The notes under the pieces are model-generated. The model ran no database searches. It had not been told where the DNA came from and saw only the letters and a program-made list of their open reading frames with translations. A stretch of DNA of 64,000 bases, taken from positions 186,001 to 250,000 of the forward strand of contig CAMRHE010000358.1 of the NCBI GenBank assembly GCA_947044405.1. Direction: 5' to 3'. This document shows positions 24,875 to 35,445 of the stretch, one piece after another; within the stretch, counting starts at the first letter, position 1; every line of letters begins with the position of its first letter. The DNA is from Leptodactylus fallax. Taxonomy: Eukaryota; Chordata; Amphibia; Anura; Leptodactylidae. The translations under genes and the position numbers were made by a program.

Positions 24875-26085
24875 AGATGATCAAAATTGCTTCCTGATAA
24901 TCCTATTCAGGATGAGGCAACACAAGCCATACACGGGGAATTTCAGGAAACAACCAGACTGGGGCATTCCTCATGGTGTGGATGTCATAAATGCATTTGC
25001 ATTCCCAATAATTAATCCATCTGTTGTGATTGTTAAATTAGTAATGTTGAAGCATGTATACAAGATCTAACCTGTGCTACGGAGCATGAATATTTCAAAC
25101 ATTTCTGTGAAAACCTAAAACAAGTCCACAGTTCCATATGTGCTACTGATGAAATTAGGTCTCCACCACCAGACAAGGATTTGAATTGCAAACAGCAAAC
25201 CAAAAATAATGGTCTTGCTGAACCATACTCAAAATACTTTGCCTGAAATAACCAATCTCAAACTATAATCCACTAGGTCCTTTTGAATACTTCAAAAATA
25301 TAAAATAAAATTAATTTGTTCTACGCTCACTATTGTGTATTTTTTTTTTTTTAACTTCATAGATTACAGAGATTTCACAGCCTGGATACATGGATTCCTG
25401 GGCAAAAGCAACCAAAGGCCCATTGCTTCTTCTGCTGTCATAGTTATTAGGGCTGTTTTCCCTGATCCTAATGAGGAGTACTGTGTATTCAGCTGAATAC
25501 TTAGCAATGGAGTAACAAAACCATTTTATATTTCAGTTGAGGATATGAATTGTGTTTCTATTGTTATTTATGTTATAAATTAATGGAAAAAAAAAAACAA
25601 TTTTGGACTAAGTATCATTTCTTTCCATGATCACTATATCTGGGTGTAAAGATTGGAAGGTAAAGGGCTAACAGCTATCTTTCTTAATGTCTTATCCAAA
25701 ACCCTACTTTGTGGAAGGAGAGTGGATAACCTTTCATCAACTCTTCTGCCAGCAAGTTATGTGAACACACATCTACAGACTTGGCGCTCTTTGTTGGCCA
25801 CGCAAATATACAATATATTATCCTTTCCAAAAAAAGGAATGGAAAACTGTGGCTGAAAAAAAAAACCCAGTACAATGTAGTAATCAGCCTTGTGTGAAAT
25901 TGATAGAATTATCAGTACAATTGTGATATTGTAAGTAGTAGAAGTTATACATTGGTATGTGGCAGTTGTGAAAGTAGGACCCACCATTAAAAAATGGCTT
26001 ACAAATTAACTTGTGATTAGACTGATAAAGAAAAAGCAGCATAATACATACACAGATATGCATCTAGATAGATTTATTTATATAT
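24875..26085. other. No gene seen
   Basis: AT-rich sequence with short A-runs and no assignable feature. A (TA)n tract immediately left of the next Tc1 copy (26078-26092) is its likely integration site. Confidence 0.4.
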
Positions 26086-26090
26086 ATATA

Positions 26091-27746
26091 TACAGTCATA
26101 TGAAAAAGTTTGGGCACCCCTTTTAATCTTAATCATTTTTAGTTCTAAATATTTGGGTGTTTGCAACAGCCATTTCAATTTGATATATCTAATAACTGAT
26201 GGACACAGTAATATTTCAGGATTGAAATGAGGTTTATTGTACTAACAGAAAATGTGCAATATGCATTAAACCAAAATTTGACCGGTGCAAAAGTATGGGC
26301 ACCTCAACAGAAAAGTGACATTAATATTTAGTAGATCCTCCTTTTGCAAAAATAACAGCCTCTAGTCGCTTCCTGTAGCTTTTAATCAGTTCCTGGATCC
26401 TGGATGAAGGTATTTTTGACCATTCCTCTTTACAAAACAATTCCAGTTCAATTAAGTTTGATGGTCGCCGAGCATGGACAGCCCGCTTCAAATTATCCCA
26501 CAGATGTTCAATGATATTCAGATCTGGGGACTGGGATGGCCATTCCAGAACATTGTAATTGTTCCTCTGCATGAATGCCTGAGTAGATTTGGAGCTGTGT
26601 TTTGGATCATTGTCTTGCTGAAATATCCATCCCCGGCGTAACTTCAAATTCGTCACTGATTCTTGTACATTATTCTCAAGAATCTGCTGATACTGAGTTG
26701 AATCCATGCGACCCTCAACTTTAACAAGATTCCCGGTGCCGGCATTGGCCACACAGCCCCAAAGCATGATGGAACCTCCACCAAATTTTACAGTGGGTAG
26801 CAAGTGTTTTTCTTGGAATGCTGTGTTTTTTTGACGCCATGCATAACGCCTTTTTGTATGACCAAACAACTCAATCTTTGTTTCATCAGTCCACAGGACC
26901 TTCTTCCAAAATGAAGCTGGCTTGTCCAAATGTGCTTTTGCATACCTCAGGCGACTCTGTTTGTGGCGTGCTTTCAGAAATGGCTTCTTTCGCATCACTC
27001 TCCCATACAGCTTCTCCTTGTGCAAAGTGTGCTGTATTGTTGACCGATGCACAGTGACACCATCTGCAGCAAGATGATGCTGCTGCAGCTCTTTGGAGAT
27101 GGTCTGTGGATTGTCCTTGACTGTTCTCACCATTCTTCTTCTCTGTCTTTCTGATATTTTTCTTGGCCTGCCACTTCTGGGCTTAACAAGAACTGTCCCT
27201 GTGGTCTTCCATTTCCTTACTATGTTCCTCACAGTGGAAACTGACAGGTTAAATCTCTGAGACAACTTTTTGTATCCTTCCCCTGAACAACTATGTTGAG
27301 CAATCTTTGTTTTCAGATCATTTGAGAGTTGTTTTGAGGAGCCCATGATGCCACTCTTCAGAGGAGATTCAAATAGGAGAACAACTTGCAATTGGCCACC
27401 TTAAATACCTTTTCTCATGATTGGATACACCTGGCTATGAAGTTCAAAGCTCAGTGAGGTTACAAAACCAATTTTGTGCTTCAGTAAGTCAGTAAAAAGT
27501 AGTTAGGAGTATTCAAATCAATAAAATGATAAGGGTACCCAAATTTTTGCACCGGTCAAATTTTGGTTTAATGCATATTGCACAATTTCTGTTAGTACAA
27601 TAAACCTCATTTCAATCCTGAAATATTACTGTGTCCATCAGTTATTAGATATATCAAATTGAAACGGCTGTTGCAAACACCCAAATATTTAGAACTAAAA
27701 ATGATTAAGATTAATAGGGGTGCCCAAACTTTTTCATATGACTGTA
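26091..27746 (-). mobile_element. Complete Tc1-like transposon (family T4)
   Basis: TA-flanked, about 1.66 kb. Terminal inverted repeats of about 210 bp (26091-26305 and 27530-27746) differ by only a handful of bases by eye. Outer (cagtcatatgaaaaagtttg) and inner (ttgaccggtgcaaaa) sites give an IR/DR arrangement. With an uninterrupted transposase and matched ends, this copy appears structurally autonomous. Confidence 0.95.
26321..27346 (-). CDS. Tc1 transposase, full length and open
   Basis: The open frame extends upstream to 27391, but I prefer the internal ATG at 27344-27346 (MGSSKQLSNDLKTKIA), which matches the usual Tc1 start, giving 341 residues. Two helix-turn-helix DNA-binding regions come first (KKLSQRFNLSVSTVRNIVRK and a later RSTIQHTL), separated by a GRPRK AT-hook-like motif. 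Next come the catalytic motifs [25 protein letters not shown] and SPDLNIIEHLW (DD34E). The residue before the last Ile-Glu is Ile instead of the common Pro. It ends ...FAKGGSTKY. The enzyme would excise and reinsert the element at TA sites. Activity is not shown. Confidence 0.95.
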   Translation of the reverse strand: MGSSKQLSNDLKTKIAQHSCSGEGYKKLSQRFNLSVSTVRNIVRKWKTTGTVLVKPRSGRPRKISERQRRRMVRTVKDNPQTISKELQQHHLAADGVTVHRSTIQHTLHKEKLYGRVMRKKPFLKARHKQSRLRYAKAHLDKPASFWKKVLWTDETKIELFGHTKRRYAWRQKNTAFQEKHLLPTVKFGGGSIMLWGCVANAGTGNLVKVEGRMDSTQYQQILENNVQESVTNLKLRRGWIFQQDNDPKHSSKSTQAFMQRNNYNVLEWPSQSPDLNIIEHLWDNLKRAVHARRPSNLIELELFCKEEWSKIPSSRIQELIKSYRKRLEAVIFAKGGSTKY

Positions 27747-27749
27747 TAT

Positions 27750-28730
27750 ATATAAAAAAGCCTCCTGCAAATCCCCTTTTAGCTTTAGCTTTTTCCTATC
27801 CTCACAGTTTGGGTAGGTTCTTGTTCACTAATCAATTGAACAAAAATATATATATTTTAAGATGACCCACTTGGTTATATACCATATTCTTTGCTTTATC
27901 AGTTGTACTTTTTTTCATCCAAAGTGCAGGGAAAAAGATAAACATGCCGAAATCAAGCTGTCTGGCACTATTGCAGTTTTCACTCCTGTGAAACTGAATG
28001 CCATCAGCGCGCACAGCTGCTGGTCGAGTCCATTCCATAGCAGGGGAAGAGGAGAGCGGTTCTCCTTCTCCTCTGCACTGCCGTCCATAAGTACTACTGA
28101 TTGATGGAGGCAAGGGAGCAGCAGCAGTTCCCGTCGGCGCTCACCACCGGTCAGATTCATCCCGCCGTACCACCCGCTGCTCTTACTGTGGAAAAGAGAG
28201 AGGAAAAGAGTTATAGTGGCCCTCAGTCGCCCTATACTATCCTAAAATCCCTGTGTGTGTGACAGCTCAGGGACCAGCCTAAAAGTGAAATGTGTGTTAA
28301 ATATGACTATAACCCACTTTAACAATGTATCATCCACAGATCCCTCATACCAGGGTGTCATCCAATGATGTTCTAAGCTACAGTACTCCCATACTTATGA
28401 AGGACAGTGCTGACCGTTCTTTCGGTACTGTATTCTGTTGTAGAAAACTACTGTAGTCTCCAGCTGCATCCAATTTTAAAAAGATGTCAAAGCAGAAAAG
28501 TCTAACATTTAAAATCCCTTATAAACTGGAGGTAGTAAAATACGCCAAAAAACATGGAAACGGCAGCTAAGAGACATTTTGGGCCACCTCCAACTGAAAA
28601 AAATGATATGGAAAACAGGAGGATGCAAAAAGTAGATAAAAGTAAACACACTTTTTATGGGCGTACTGCAAAATAGCCAAAGATAGACGTGTAAATGAAA
28701 CAGTTGATCAAATGTCACAGGAACAACAGA
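27750..28730. other. No gene seen
   Basis: Short open frames only. No recognisable motif, and no terminal repeat. Confidence 0.4.
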
Positions 28731-28739
28731 TTTTCAGTT

Positions 28740-29234
28740 TCGACGAAAATAATAATTTATGAAGCCAAGCATCTTGCTGCAGATGGGCCACTTTTTGATA
28801 CATCATGGTGTTGTTTGTACCTGTGATTAGTTATCTGATATTTGTAACACCATAAGGAGTTTAGTGTACTACCTATACTTGTGCTGTGCTCTTTTATGGT
28901 TAACACTTGATTATAGTGGTTGCATTTTTTTTTTTACACTTGGCATAGCGTGGTAGTTTTGTTGTGGTTCTATTTTGCATATCTTAGACTTTCATTAACC
29001 AACTTTATCCCCTGATTAGTGTAGCGAAACATGCATGTCGGGATTGCATGTTTGGTTATTTTTATTTGTGCTAGGCGTATTTAGTAATGTTTTGCATTGT
29101 TTTTTTGTTCTCTATATATCATTTTGTTTGAAGGGATTTTTAATATGAGGGCCATGTTCCAGTCGGGGGCACTTGCTATTTAGGGCGGTGGCCCCGAGTT
29201 AGGACATTAGGGTCTACCTAGTTTTTTGGTATAG
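28740..29234 (+). mobile_element. PLE terminal region, left part (split by LTR element A)
   Basis: AT-rich sequence with a hammerhead-like motif at 29008-29043; the unit continues after element A at 33623 and has a second motif at 34132. Without the 4.4-kb insertion the two motifs would be about 740 bp apart in one orientation, as in tandem pLTRs. Confidence 0.5.
29008..29043 (+). ncRNA. Hammerhead-like motif with CCC/GGG stem I
   Basis: CCC then CTGATTA (29012-29018; one change from CTGANGA), GAAAC at 29026-29030, ATGCAT loop, GTC at 29037-29039, then GGG complementary to the CCC. Stem III is AC with GT. Stem II is very short. The core-box substitution makes catalysis doubtful. Confidence 0.5.
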
Positions 29235-29238
29235 GGTG

Positions 29239-29626
29239 TGTGGCAATTTGGGGGGATTAATCTCAATGGCGGCAGACTCCTGGACCCGACAGCGGTGTTG
29301 GTGGTACTGGGCGCCGGAGAAGCAGCATTCGGACGGTGCTAGTCTAAAGTAAATGGCTTTTATATAGCCTAAAATGGTGCAGAAACAAAATAAACAGTCT
29401 GGGCCATGCTCAGCTCAAGCAAAAATCCCCTGTGGACCCCAGCCCTCCTGGGACAGACCGCCTCTCTGTCCTTGGCTGGTTCCACACTCCCTGCAGGACT
29501 CGACAGCAGCTCTGCCACTGTATTCACTCCCTCTGGAGTTACGCCCCACCCATAGTTTTGGCTGAGGACCTTTTCAGGCCTGGCCCTGGGTCGCTCAATA
29601 GCGCCCTCTGGGTTCACACACTCACA
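29239..29626 (-). repeat. 3' LTR of element A
   Basis: 388 bp, TGTG...CACA. Pairs with 33230-33618; by eye about 14 substitutions and two small indels (3-4% divergence). The polyadenylation signal of the partner LTR (sense ctaaataaaagcc) reads ctatataaaagcc here, so AATAAA is lost in this copy. Sequence near the low-coordinate end contains atggcggc, a YY1-type core. Confidence 0.93.
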
Positions 29627-29645
29627 TACCCTCCCCCCCCTCAGC
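29627..29645 (-). promoter_or_regulatory. Polypurine tract of element A
   Basis: In sense orientation gctgaggggggggagggta runs directly into the 3' LTR (tgtgagtg). This is where plus-strand DNA synthesis would be primed and it fixes the element's orientation. Confidence 0.85.
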
Positions 29646-30169
29646 TCACTACCCATGGGGTGAGCTACAATGGGATAAGACATATTATGTCGACGTCCCT
29701 CTTCAATCCTGTACACTTGTCCAGTGTCTCTCCAGAAGTCCCAATCTGGTGGTCTCTTTTTCCATATTCCGGTCAGTCGAGATTTCCGTTTTTTCAGCAC
29801 TTTAAATGCTACGCCAAGATCCTGGCCATTCTGTGCAAAGGCAAGTTCTACTTCATCACCTTCAAAATTCGCCATACAGGGGATCACATCATTTTCATCA
29901 CATTTCTCGCCATAGTCTTCAGCCATCCCATCGCATGACTTTGATCCCTTTAGTAAATAGCCATAAGAATCTTCATCTTCACCTATCATGAATCCACAGG
30001 AGCTCAGAGACCAACTAACATGTACTTCATGCACATCAATGTCTTTAGAGTATAACTGTTTCACGGGTATCTTTTCCGTAACCTTCATCTCAAAGCAAAC
30101 TTTGCCATCACCATCAAGGCTTAGAAGTTTAGGAGAAATAGGCTGTTTGCTCTCCTCTTTGAGATACAC
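29646..30169 (-). pseudogene. hnRNP U-like SPRY domain captured in element A
   Basis: Residues 20-124 of the open frame starting at 30169 match the SPRY domain of hn[24 protein letters not shown], then [50 protein letters not shown] and [11 protein letters not shown]. In hnRNP U this domain lies between the acidic/SAP region and the ATPase-like region; neither is present. A basic tail ([18 protein letters not shown]) follows. The frame stays open through the polypurine tract into the LTR. Upstream exons are replaced by unrelated sequence, so this is a captured cDNA fragment. Confidence 0.88.
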
Positions 30170-30582
30170 AAGCTCTGTACTGCAATATCTTCTCCTTCTG
30201 CACGAGGACCATACAGTACACCCTCACTAAATAGATCACGCTGAACTACATTTTCTGGTATGTCTTTAACAACTGTCACATCATATATTGGAATGGTTTC
30301 TGTATAATGCTTCCACACCTGTACGGCAGCAGGAGAACCACTTCCATACTCTATTCTTACCTCCTCTCTCTCAAACGCATAACTTCCTGGAGGCATTTTG
30401 CGGTACTGTGATAGATTGCAAGAATTTTTGTGAAAATCCATTTCTGACAGTACAGGATCTGGTGATACCAAGTTTCCAACATCACAGTCTTTACTGTCAG
30501 TACCCAGATGCTTTTTGGTTACATGTTCTGGCTGCCTTAATGGCTCTGCTTTCTCTGCCTCTATACTGGCAGCTTTCTCCAA
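30121..30582 (-). pseudogene. Element A segment of unknown origin
   Basis: A 153-codon frame. Its start ([12 protein letters not shown]) continues the preceding coiled coil after a frameshift, and its end ([14 protein letters not shown] ... [16 protein letters not shown]) is shared with element B. The middle (around MPPGSYAFEREEVRIEYGSG) differs completely from B at the same place. I do not recognise the source. Confidence 0.6.
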
Positions 30583-31858
30583 ATTCTAACGCCTTCTGTA
30601 GCACACAAATCTCTAATTCCAGCTCCAGAACTTTCTTCATTGCCACATTTTTCTGCACAGCCTCCATCTCAGTTTTTACTATTGCAACTTGCAGATCTTC
30701 CTCAACCCTTCGAACTGCATCTTCTATGGCAGCAGATGTAGATGCCATCTCCTTATCCACCATGTCTCCTAATTCTAGGATATTCTGCAGTGTTCTTCTA
30801 ACATTTGTCAGGTCAGCATCCATTAAAGACTGCTTATCCTTCAGCTCATTCAGATACTGTAAACTCTGGCTTCCACATTCCCTGCAGTTGTCTATAAGAC
30901 TATCTCCATGGTCTGGTGGTGCCAAGTGAGACGTTGCACTGCCATTTACAATTGTATCTGCTGTTAAGTGTGCAAACTGTGCCAGTGCTCCAACTAAGTC
31001 AGAGGCATCTGTCATATTCTGTATGTATTTGGAGTGCCCATTCGAGAGGAAGGTTAATGAGTCTATAGCAACTTTTGCTCGGTTTACCAGGTAATCTGGT
31101 GAACTAGTGCAGCGGATATGTAGAGGATCATCAAGTTTAGCAACTGCATCCTGGATGATATTTTCTGCTTCCCTCACTGTTCCCTGAATTATATTGAACT
31201 GATCCTCCAACAGCTTCTGATAAAGCTTCTGCTCAACTGCAGACTTTTTGTCAAGTCTTTCATTCAAGTCCCGTATCTCAGTGGCTCTCTTATCTTGCTG
31301 TTGGTTGAATAAAGACTCTGTCTCTTGAGTCAGGTTTTTCACGGACAGCAGCTCTGATTCTTTAGAGGTTAACAGGCTCTGCAGCGAGTCCTTCTCAGCT
31401 TCTAGTCCTGCCAGCTTTGAAGATTGTGCAGATGCCAACTGTTCAGTATTGGATAAAGACTGCTGCAATCGATCCAATTCTTCTCTTTTAGATTCAACTT
31501 CGGTTTTTAACTGTTCTACCTGAAACTCCAGCTGTTCCTTGATGCATGCAACTTCCTCCTGTTTGTCCACTTGCACTTTTAGTTTAGCAACAAGCATTTT
31601 TAGATCTACAATCTCAGCAGATAAATTAGACAGGTTTTCCTCAAACTGAATCCTCACGTCTTCTATCTGGAGGTCCAATTCTCTCTTGGCCTTTTCCAGC
31701 TTGTCATAAGCATTGGCTTTGTCCTCATACAATATCTGCACAGTTTCCAGGTTTTTCTCAACTTCTTTGTGACTCTCCTGTAAGGTTTGTAAATTCTGAG
31801 CATGGACAGACGACATCTCCATCAATTCTTTGTCTTTATTTTGCACCAAAACAGACAA
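30497..31858 (-). pseudogene. Coiled coil plus HIP1R-like segment in element A
   Basis: 453 codons. Residues 1-100 are a coiled coil of unknown source ([19 protein letters not shown]). Residues from about 100 to 390 match HIP1-related protein: EQLKTEVESKREELDRLQQS, then REAENIIQDAVAKLDDPLH, SSPDYLVNRAKVAIDSL, ATSHLAPPDHGDSLIDNCRE and MVDKEMASTSAAIEDAVRR. HIP1R links clathrin to actin; this stretch is its rod and the start of its I/LWEQ domain. The lipid-binding N-terminus and actin-binding C-terminus are absent. Between ILELG and MVDKEM roughly 15 residues of the vertebrate protein are missing, as if an exon were skipped. No introns are present. Confidence 0.85.
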
Positions 31859-32817
31859 TTTCTCATTATCTTCACAAGATCCTGACAGTGTCCTCTCCAG
31901 GCTGCATATTCTAGCTTTGAGTTCCCTTTCTCTTTGTTCCAGAACTCCAGCTCTGCCATTCCTTCACTTCATTGGTTAGGCAAACCTGCTTTAGTTCATG
32001 CACGTTTTGCTCTGACTGCAATGTCTGCACCACATATTCTAAATCACTCTCTCAGTCAGACACCTCCTTCCTCAGCTCTACAACTTCATTTTCTTTATCA
32101 GTTAATGCAGCCGAAAGTTTTTCACCCTTCCTGACTTGGTCATCCAGACATTCTGACTGACACTGCAAAAATTCACTTCTCACGTTTAGCAGTTTCAAGG
32201 TCATCTCTTAATTTTTCAATGACACTCTCTTTGGCAATGGAGTCTTGGACATGCTGCTCCTTTAAATCCTGCAATTGCTTCTCAAGCACTTGCTTTTGTT
32301 CTACACTCTGTAGGACTTTATTAGATAGAGCGCATTTCATTTCTGCAAACTCCTTCTTAGTGACACAATTCATTCCAGGCAAACCCAGCACCACATTTTC
32401 ACAATGACTAGGATATGAACTCCTCATAGACTCAAGTTCTTTCTTTAACTTCAGGTTCAACTTAAGGTTCTCTTTTTCTGATACCTCAAGTTGCCATTAC
32501 CAATCAGATATTTCATCCTCATCAATGAACCTGATGGTTTTAATCTCATCCTGAAGCTGCTGCACCATAATATTTTCATCTTTGGCGCTTTCCTGCACTC
32601 CAGTATGAGACATACAGTCAGCAGGGACATATTCAATCATAGAACAGAGGTGTTTCAGAAAAACTAAGTCACTTTCATGCAACCCATTATCTTTACTTGC
32701 ACTCCACATGCTCTGTTCCGGGTTTTGTGTCTCTCTGCGTTCAGACTGCTGCACTAATAAACCTGTGCATAACTTCTCTGCTTTCTTACAAGCTGAAGTT
32801 TTCTTTTTCTTGCCCAT
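31859..32817 (-). pseudogene. N-terminal coiled coil of the element A chimera
   Basis: Starts at ATG 32817 (MGKKKKTSACKKAEKLCTG) just downstream of the leader. An in-frame TAA at 32497-32499 follows EISDW; the frame resumes and is lost again by a 2-bp deletion near 32175 relative to element B. It is strongly helical and charged (KQVLEKQLQDLKEQHVQDSI). The same protein is encoded at the same place in B, so it is part of the ancestral element. Its source is unknown: possibly another captured gene or a much altered gag. Confidence 0.7.
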
Positions 32818-33209
32818 GGTTTACTAACAAGATTACACAATATTCCTCATCAACCTTGGGTTCAACCCGGCAGCAACTTTTTTGCTATCTTCTGCAGTCA
32901 CATGTATTCAAACAGTTAACTTATGTGGCACTACAACAACCAGCATTTTCTTCTTTCTTCCACAGAAAACACCAACATGGCACCATAGCCTTTCACATAG
33001 ACTGTTTGCAATATCCAGCTTCTGCACACATTGCTTTTACTTTCACCAGTTTTTTGCACACAGTTTGCTATGTTGCAGTTCCACTCACCCCTTCCTGGGT
33101 TTCTCAGTTGAAATCACATATTTCTTCCAGCTGTAGGCCACAATGCACATTTTGCAGTACTGCAGACACCAAACACTTGTCTTCCAGGACTTGCGTGGAT
33201 CTCTTTATG

Positions 33210-33227
33210 CCCGCATCCATAGCACCA
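33210..33227 (-). promoter_or_regulatory. Candidate primer-binding site of element A
   Basis: In sense orientation, two bases after the 5' LTR comes TGGTGCTATGGATGCGGG. It starts with TGG, complementary to a tRNA CCA end. Element B has the matching TGGTGCTACGGATTCGGG at 62394-62411. I could not assign the tRNA. Confidence 0.55.
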
Positions 33228-33229
33228 TA

Positions 33230-33618
33230 TGTGGCAATTTGGGGGGATTAATCTCAATGGCGGCAGACTCCTGGACCCGACAGCGATGTTGGTGGTACTG
33301 GGCGCCGGAGAAGCAGCATTCAGACGGTGCTAGTCTAAAGTAAATGGCTTTTATTTAGCTTAAAATGGTGCAGAAACAAAATAAACAGCCTGGGCCATGC
33401 TCAGTTCAAGAAAAAGTCCCCTGTGGACCCTCCTGGGACAGACCACCTCTCTGTCCTTGGCTGGTTCCACACTCCCTGCTTCCTGCAGGACTCGACAGCA
33501 GCTCTGCCGCTGTATCCACTCCCTCTGGAGTTACGCCCCACCCATAGTTTTGGCTGAGGGCCTTTTCAGGCCTGGCCCTGGGTCGCTCAATAGCACCCTC
33601 TGGGTTCACACACTCACA
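33230..33618 (-). repeat. 5' LTR of element A
   Basis: 389 bp partner of the LTR at 29239-29626. It retains AATAAA in sense orientation (ctaaataaaagcc) and the atggcggc motif. Its sequence is related to, but clearly diverged from, the LTRs of element B (shared tactgggcgccgga, cggtg and gacggt blocks). Confidence 0.92.
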
Positions 33619-33622
33619 GGTG

Positions 33623-34260
33623 CAATAGGGATAGTTGGGACACAGGTGCTTGCTTATTTAGCCCGTTGATACTGGTGTTCCCAGAATTATTGAACCGTGG
33701 ACCATGTCACCCCTCTTCCCTTCTGGTATTTGTCACTCAGCAACATAGGCATCATCTGAATCACGGTAAGTGTCTGGTTGGTTTATCTTACTCCAGGCTT
33801 CCGTGCCTGTTTTTGTATGCTGTTTTGTCTTGAATTTATATATTTGATATTTTGAGGGCAAGTTAATTGTGCTGTTTTAGGGTGGTTATATGTTTCTGTG
33901 ATATTTATATTTTTTTATTACATTTATTAAAAGTTATATATTAATTTATTATTGTGATTATCATTTTGGATTATAGTTTACTTTTGGATAATTGTTGTGT
34001 ATGACCTAATAGGTCTTGGATTTGGTATCTAACTCTTGTATGGAAGAATACATTATTTTTGTTAGTCCAAGATCCATGCCTTGTGTATGTATAAATAATG
34101 TGAATTTTCAGGTTCTTGTATAACACCATGTCTGATGAAGGGAGCTAGACTTTCCGAAAGCTCACCATCAAATATACTCCGTTAGCCTCTAAAAGGTATC
34201 GCCTGATTTCTTCACTCTTCCACTTGTTTATCACTGGACATCCAAGTGAAACAAGCATCA
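33623..34260 (+). mobile_element. PLE terminal region, right part
   Basis: Continuation of 28740-29234 beyond the insertion. It has a hammerhead-like motif at 34132-34170 (CTGATGA, then a GGAGC...TTTCC hairpin, then GAAAGCTC), a form common at PLE ends in aquatic vertebrates. The following sequence ('taaaaggtatcgcc') is also typical of those ends. Confidence 0.5.
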
Positions 34261-34269
34261 GGTTTATGT

Positions 34270-35015
34270 GAGTCTGTGATTCTGCTTTTCTGAAGTTATT
34301 TAGCAGAACGTCATACATGTAGATATTTTGTAGCTGAGAACTCTTGATATAGTACTAGAAGTTAAGTAGTAGTTGAAAAGGTTATATTTTCTAAGGTTGT
34401 GACAGATCTTGAAGTTGTGTTTTTACCTGGCACAGACAGTATCTGATATTTTGCACAGTTCTTGCGCTATTACCAATTTCATATATGTTTGCTGCATACA
34501 AAGAAAGCTGATAATGTTACTTTGATATATGAATTTCTCTCCTCAATGTTGCACGAATGGATAGTACAGGCAATTGTTAGAATCTTTGTAATATATGTTA
34601 TCAGAAAGAAATGTTTTTCTCTGCTCTTATCAGGCTGTTTTCCTGTTCAACCTCCCTCTGTTAATCTACTCTTCACTGCGAAAAACCTTGCTAGATCCAT
34701 TTGCACAGACAGATTGCAGGTCCCATGTCTCTAATGACTTCTGTAGAAGTCTATGTAGAGGAGAGGGGGAGAAGTGAGCCAGAAAAGCAACAGATGACAG
34801 AAGACAAGAAAGCCTTAAAATGACCACTAAACCCAGAATCCAAAAAAAAAAAAAAAAAAAAAAAAAAGAATAAAGAATTCCCTATCTGAAGTTATTTGTC
34901 CTTCTTTTATCTTATATCATAAAAACAAAGCATGAAAAATAAATAGTAGTACAGTACAGGTGATCCAGAAAGTTTAGGAGGAGAGGGCGAACTTTGGGCT
35001 GCACAATTTTTTTCT
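34270..35015. other. No gene seen; poly-A tract
   Basis: Contains a run of about 27 A at 34841-34867. Short frames at 34462-34777 show no family features. Confidence 0.4.
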
Positions 35016-35019
35016 ATAC

Positions 35020-35310
35020 AGTGGATATTTTGTTGGAAGGAATCCCCCTAGTACCTTAAGTAATACCTAATACCTTAAGTAATACAATATAAAATAAATC
35101 TCCTTGATCCAGAGCTTCCCACATTTTACTTTCAGACTTCTGGGAAACCTGGGTAACATAGCACGTGGAACTATAACAAAGAATACTATATTTAACTACG
35201 CAAATCTACCTCCTTGTACTATAATCATATCATAGCTTTCCAGGATTTTTCTTTCAGGGTTCTAGAGAAAGCTGGGTAACATATCACGTAATGCAGTAAT
35301 AAGGACTGCT
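35020..35310. repeat. ~120-bp tandem repeat, left block
   Basis: 'gggaaacctgggtaacata' at 35141 and 'agagaaagctgggtaacata' at 35264 mark two units about 123 bp apart. The same unit recurs at 41347, 41465, 41845 and 41962. The array is interrupted between 35.3 and 41.3 kb by mobile DNA. Confidence 0.7.
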
Positions 35311-35445
35311 GAATACTAAATATACCTAAATAATTCACCTTCTTGCTCCCAAATCAGGCCTTGTTCTAGGATATCTAAATATATATTAGTCCTTTCTCCA
35401 TAATTGTGGTTAGCACATCTGACAATACTGTAACAGGAAACAAAT

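Larger units (their letters stand above)
29239..33618 (-). mobile_element. LTR element A carrying a host-gene chimera
   Basis: About 4.38 kb, flanked by the direct repeat ggtg (29235-29238 and 33619-33622). The LTRs begin TGTG and end CACA in + orientation. Sense is minus: a purine-rich tract precedes the low-coordinate LTR and a candidate primer-binding site follows the high-coordinate one. The interior holds no recognisable protease, reverse transcriptase or integrase. It encodes coiled coil, HIP1R-like and hnRNP U SPRY-like pieces without introns. It must have depended on proteins supplied in trans (inference). It is inserted into a PLE terminal region. Confidence 0.92.

Noticed and set aside
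29374..33547. Many plus-strand open frames across LTR element A
   Set aside because: They are shadows of the minus-strand chimera and LTRs; they contain no family motifs.
29239..33618. Are the HIP1R, myosin and hnRNP U matches genuine host genes at this locus?
   Set aside because: They are intronless, fused in one orientation, lack their other domains, sit between LTRs with target duplications, and the fusion appears twice.
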